From: Plakobranchus ocellatus
Taxonomy: Eukaryota; Mollusca; Gastropoda; Plakobranchidae
DNA: 22,220 nt
Direction: 5' to 3'
Assembly (NCBI GenBank): GCA_019648995.1
Contig: BLXT01000825.1
Location: forward strand, 2,248,842 to 2,271,061
Position 1 is the stretch's first letter. The number at the start of each line of letters is the position of its first letter. Positions 18,575 through 22,220 of this stretch are shown here, piece after piece. The translations under genes and the position numbers were made by a program. The notes below the pieces were generated by a model. That model was given only the letters and a program-made list of their open reading frames with translations, was not told the DNA's origin and did not search any database.

Positions 18575-19116
18575 TCCGAAGAGGAATCGAAACAAAACGT
18601 TACATTCCATTAAAAATCAATAATAATGAGTATAATCTGAACATTTTTACAAGAAATATGTGCTGAATATGATAGCAATGACATGATAGTGATGATGAGG
18701 ATGAGGAAGAGGAGGAGAATGAGGAAGAGGAGTAGTAGGAGGAGTATCAACAGCAGTAGCAGTAGTTAAGTAGTATGCTGACCTATAGGAGGACAAACGT
18801 GTACTTTTTATTGTCACCGAGTGTTTAAAGGTCATGACCAGGAGGCACCAGGAAGAAACCTTACTGCTCGGCGTAGTTAACTTCACTGACTGCCGGGCGT
18901 TGGTGCAAGCTTTGGGCGGATCCAGGAAGAGGGAAGACGTGGAGAAAGGGTGTTGTTAGCGGACCACTAGCAGAGGACCGTAATACTATGGCTACTTTCC
19001 CATGTCAAGATCATCGACATTTAATGTAAGATTGTCTGCGAAAGCTGACATTTTTTTTTCTTTCCTGCATTAGAAAGGCATTTTCAAATCAATTTTGCTG
19101 AAATTAAGTATTTTCA
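18575..19116. other. No gene recognised; GC-richer segment at 18880-18990
   Basis: A purine-rich stretch (18689-18770: GATGAGG, GAGGAGGA and AGTAGT units) decays out of the triplet region. The segment 18880-18990 is noticeably GC-richer and non-repetitive. It could be a noncoding exon or an old repeat, and I cannot tell which. Confidence 0.5.
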
Positions 19117-19317
19117 GAAACGTTGAAAGCTGTATTACCTACAAAAATCCATGATCATAAACTATTTTTGCCAGGTAAAGATAAAAAGATATTGCGCGGG
19201 GATGCGACAAACTATTTCATTTTCACCATTTCCAATCATCATTTGCAAAAACGTCTACCATTGAGTGAATATTTTTGTAGAAAGTCTGACAGAATTGCAG
19301 AGAAAAAAAAACACTAA
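19117..19317 (+). CDS. Possible orphan exon or chance open frame
   Basis: A plus-strand frame of about 65 codons starts just after TATTTTCAG, a plausible 3' splice site at 19108-19116, and runs to a TAA at 19315. The peptide has LKAVLPTKIHDHKLFLPGKD, a middle part with ILRGDATNYF, and a basic end. It has no in-frame ATG, no family I recognise, and ends in an A run. Composition is less biased than in neighbouring spurious frames, which is the only reason to record it. A chance frame is at least as likely. Confidence 0.15.
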   Translation, partial: ETLKAVLPTKIHDHKLFLPGKDKKILRGDATNYFIFTISNHHLQKRLPLSEYFCRKSDRIAEKKKH

Positions 19318-19984
19318 GTATAAGCGTGAAAGTATAGGTATGATTTTATTTCTTTTTTTTTTTTTTAATTCGCTTTTTTTTTTTATTGTCACAAGCAAGG
19401 TGTGCTCGTGGTTGCTTGCTTTATGTTTTAATTAGTTCCTTGTGTGTGTGTGTGTTTTTTTATTAATTTGTTTTCTTCTATCCAATTTTACAAAGCTCAT
19501 GAGATATAGGCAATTTTAGCATGTATACGGAGTGAGTGCTAGAAGTCTAAGGTACAGTTTAAATTGGATTTTTAGTCAGCTTAAGGACACGGAGTAGAAC
19601 GGATCGCTATATATTTTACGCTCGTTTTGGATTGGGCCTCTTATATGCAGTAATTTAAGTTACCATACTCTTTTGCGTGTCTCGGGCAATGTCGCATGGC
19701 GGAGCAAATTCGCTATCCCCCGTTACTTAATGGCTCTCGCCTTAGCCTCGAAGATGCAGTCGTTGGTTCATCTTGGAAAGCTCTCCGCCTTGGCCGTCAC
19801 CTCATCTTGAAGTTACACTCAGTGATGGTTCAGGGTATGGCGCTTGGAAGCACGTGTGAGAGATATGTGGGATGGAGGAGAACCAGTGCACTTGTCTTTC
19901 AATAAAGAAGCAGCAGGCAAGCAACAAAGATGTTATCTCCCCTCCCCCCACACACACTCCTTTAAATATTTTGAGAAACCGAAA
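19318..19984. other. Noncoding stretch; possible old repeat at 19690-19985
   Basis: T runs at 19349-19366 and 19374-19384 and a TG microsatellite at 19441-19456 come first. From about 19690 the composition becomes GC-richer and two overlapping frames appear (19696-19905, 19844-20035), neither with a known domain. On the minus strand GGGAGATAAC (19942-19933) is a word common in molluscan repetitive DNA (established loosely, from memory). This block abuts the LINE fragment at 19985 and may belong to the same insertion. Confidence 0.4.
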
Positions 19985-20420
19985 CATCACGCTAAGCTAA
20001 AGATCAGGCTTATGCGATCTCTTCTTTACGCCTGAAAGTACTGGACTCTGACGGTAGATAAGGAGAGGAGAATCAAAACTGTTGAAATAAAGATGCTTCC
20101 GCAAATTACTCAACATCTCATTCAAGGACCACATCACCAAAGAAGAGGTCATAAAACGCATCCGACGTGCCATCGGGCCTTACACAGACCTTCTAACTTT
20201 AGTCAAACATCAGAAACTAAATTGGTACGGCCACATCACCCATTCTTCGAGCCTTGCCAAAACCATTCTGCAAGGCACTGAACAGGATAGGTGAAGAAGA
20301 GGCAGACAAAGAAATGGGACGACAACGTTCGCGAATGGACAGGCATGGAAGTGAGACACTGAGCAGAGCAGAGGGCTGGGGGCAATGGAGGAAAGTAGTT
20401 GTCATCACCCTGAGGCACGG
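19985..20420 (+). mobile_element. 3' portion of a LINE reverse transcriptase gene
   Basis: Plus-strand remnants appear in the order of the C-terminal region of RTE/RTE-X-type endonuclease-reverse transcriptases: AKLKIRLMRSLLYA (about 19990), YWTLT (about 20039), FKDHITKEEVIKRIRRAIGP (20121-20180), KLNWYGHITHSSSLAKTILQ (about 20217-20276), then RRGRQR and WDDNVREWTGMEVRH (20315-20359), then WGQWRKVVV (about 20380). At least two frameshifts and several stops divide them, so it is dead. The conserved WYGH box and the WxxNxREWTG box make the identification secure, though the exact clade is not. It differs from the other two LINE copies in this window, so it is a separate family or subfamily. Confidence 0.85.
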
Positions 20421-20656
20421 TAGGAGGATAGAGGTCAACGAGGATTTAGACGTGTTGGCGACGACGACGAATTTATAAGAGCAATATACTCAGTTGAAGA
20501 AAAAGACTGTGGTAATCTTTTTGGGCCAAGCTCTATTTGTTTTGCACATCATAATAATATAGCATTCACATCCACATTCCTTGTTTAGGTCTACTTCGGA
20601 CTTAATATAGTATAGCTCATAGACAAATTTCTTGTAAGTATTAATTGTTCTCTTCC
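20421..20656. other. Short noncoding stretch after the LINE fragment
   Basis: It begins with a GACGACGACGA triplet run (20459-20470), which may be a decayed LINE tail, then AT-rich sequence without features. Confidence 0.5.
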
Positions 20657-20752
20657 GTCCGTTCCCGGACTATTCTTTGGACGTCATTTTATTTTCAGTC
20701 CGCTCCAGGACTGATCTGAGGGATTGTTTTAATTTAAGTCCGCCCCAGGACT
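20657..20752. repeat. Three 40-bp-spaced short palindromes
   Basis: GTCCGTTCCCGGAC (20657-20670), AGTCCGCTCCAGGACT (20697-20712) and AGTCCGCCCCAGGACT (20737-20752) occur at an exact 40-bp spacing. Each has perfect 5-bp arms (GTCCG/CGGAC or AGTCC/GGACT). The spacers are T-rich and partly alike (TATTCTTTG, GATCTGAG, TATTCTCTG after each palindrome). This is a short tandem array whose conserved part is the dyad. Function is unknown. Confidence 0.85.
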
Positions 20753-21550
20753 ATTCTCTGTAAAATTCAATAATGAAATTAATTCTTACTGCAACATTTC
20801 CACTTATTTGCATGTTCATTTCCATATATTTCAAAACTCATAATTCAACAAGATTTCTGTTACTAAAAAAAATACATATTGTTAAAACTTAAACACTTAG
20901 ATTTACAATCCATTAATATTTCGAGCATTTTGACATTTAGATATATTATAGAAAAATAATTCTTTTAACATTTCGACATGTAGCGTTTTTAATGTTCAAC
21001 ATTTTAACCATATAATTTTCCGATCACTCTGACACAAAGTCTATTTTGGCAAATACGTTATCGTTTAATTAGATTTATGGTTAGATCATAGCCCATGGGG
21101 CCTCTACATAGGCAATAATAGGCCCAAACATAAGCAATATTCCACATAACCGATTATCAGCTGCTTTAAACCTACTCCAAGGCCTCTATGCTAAGGCGTT
21201 TAAAGTTCAACTAAAGCTAAAACATTACCTCCGTTTGAAAATCACCTACCGAGTGCTACTCATGGGTGAGCTTTCAGCCTGACTGTCACTTTTCTCGTGC
21301 TCTAAGTATCAAATTATTTAACTCCAAATGATACACGAACTAGGTAATTAAGGAGACAGTGGATCATGACAATGATGATGAATTGAATTACCAGAATTCA
21401 AGTTGTGTGTGAACTGCCGAGCACCTATTGAAATTCATAAAGCCGCTTTTTGCAATCTGTGCCGAAGGATTAATCGGCATAATCATTTTTCGGTTGTTTT
21501 TTTCCATTGATTTGTTTTTTTTTTTTTTTTTTTTTGGCTAGTCTCGAAAA
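20753..21550. other. AT-rich noncoding stretch
   Basis: No open frame or mobile element is recognised. A small hairpin TGCCGA/TCGGCA with an 8-nt loop lies at 21460-21479, and a T run at 21517-21535. Confidence 0.6.
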
Positions 21551-21645
21551 ACTGATTGGGACTCCTCCAGCTGGACGTTGAGAGGTGATCAATCTTAGGG
21601 AGCTGATTCGGATCCCTCAACTAGACCTTGAGAAATGTCATTACT
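21551..21645. repeat. Diverged 51-bp direct repeat
   Basis: ACTGATTGGGACTCCTCCAG with CTGGACGTTGAGAGGTG (from 21551) recurs as GCTGATTCGGATCCCTCAAC with TAGACCTTGAGAAATG (from 21602). The offset is 51 bp with about three quarters of positions matching. The open frame at 21585-21785 crosses the second unit, and I recognise no domain in it. Confidence 0.6.
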
Positions 21646-22220
21646 TTTACCTTCTTATATTTGAGTCGACAATTACCGTAAATAATTGCTGGGCTCACAG
21701 GGAAGGGGTAATGCGGGATTGGTATTATAATATCAAAGTAGGATCTGGGCGGTTTAAGAATAGCAAAGCTTTAGCATTCAACTAGGCCTTCCTTTCTTCC
21801 AATGGAAATTTTGAGACAAAGCCTTTTGATCTTTCTTTAATAGTTGAATACATCATCACTTACATGACTTATTAGCAGTTTGTTTCTCATAATATTTTTC
21901 ATCTTAATCGCGCCGTGGCTTTAGGTCTTTATTGTCCGGTTTAACTTTTTGTTGGGAGCTGATTGTTCATAGCGTTATTCGTTCGACACTAGGTCGGTCC
22001 TGTTTGTTTTTTTTTCGTCTCAGTAAAGGTGTAGCTCGGTGATATGGACGCTCATCTAAACTACTTAATTTATTATAATTAGGCCTATCTATGTTAGTGC
22101 AGCAGTGGAGAAGAGTGAGTGAGAAAGATAGTGTGTAGGAGGACAAAAGGAAAGGTGGAGAGTTAATGTGAGAAATGGGGAGAAAGGAGGAGGAGAGTGT
22201 GAGAGTGAGGGGAGGGGGGG
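21646..22220. other. No gene recognised; purine tract at the window end
   Basis: AT-rich to mixed sequence. From about 22107 to 22220 the plus strand is nearly all purine (GAGTGAGTGAGAAAGA, GGAGGAGGAGAG and a terminal G run), a low-complexity tract continuing past the window. Confidence 0.6.

Noticed and set aside
20093-20478. Frames on both strands across the LINE fragment
   Set aside because: The 20093-20281 and 20254-20478 frames only partly follow the reverse-transcriptase frame, and the minus-strand ones are mirror frames of it.
1-22220. tRNA, rRNA, tRNA-derived SINE or CRISPR-like array
   Set aside because: I saw no paired A/B promoter boxes, cloverleaf, rRNA core or regularly spaced repeats with unique spacers; the 40-bp-spaced dyads number only three, with related spacers.

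Overview
The window is AT-rich animal DNA. Genes are split by introns, simple repeats are frequent, and decayed retrotransposons and small DNA transposons are scattered through it. RTE-type LINEs, a gag-bearing LTR relic, the short motif GGGAGATAAC (minus strand, about 19933-19942) and abundant AGGCCT/TCTAGA-type words suggest a lophotrochozoan, most likely a gastropod mollusc. That assignment is inference.

The one host gene I can support is on the minus strand. It is an orthologue of PTTG1IP (pituitary tumor-transforming gene 1 interacting protein, also called PBF), spread over about 12.4 kb. Six coding exons lie at 12517-12649, 10956-11005, 8184-8292, 6713-6824, 5361-5473 and 254-300. All five introns are GT-AG and the phases fit exactly, giving a 187-residue protein. 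It has a signal peptide, a cysteine-rich PSI-like ectodomain, one transmembrane helix, a charged cytoplasmic helix and a terminal YxxPhi motif. The last coding exon is only 47 bp and lies beyond a 5.06-kb intron. A splice acceptor just upstream of the ATG implies at least one noncoding 5' exon further upstream (above 12657), which I could not place.

The introns hold mostly featureless AT-rich DNA. Exceptions are a miRNA-precursor-like hairpin (839-899), a GC-richer block with a TG repeat (4626-4945) and a degraded RTE-clade LINE (about 8820-10805) antisense to the gene.

Upstream of the gene, from 12657 to the end, I find no convincing host coding region. In order there are: a pogo/Tigger-like nonautonomous DNA transposon (13347-13997); simple repeats (14240-14320 and 14757-14780); an LTR-retrotransposon fossil with gag and protease remains (about 14790-16110); a 281-bp foldback MITE flanked by an 8-bp direct repeat (16471-16767); the 3' end of a second RTE LINE (17583-17749) next to long triplet arrays (17488-18460); a recent tandem duplication of about 250 bp (18066-18574); the 3' part of another LINE (about 19985-20420); three 40-bp-spaced palindromes (20657-20752); and a 51-bp direct repeat (21551-21645). 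I found no evidence for a novel multi-gene system. The most unusual structures are the foldback element, the hairpin and the spaced palindromes.
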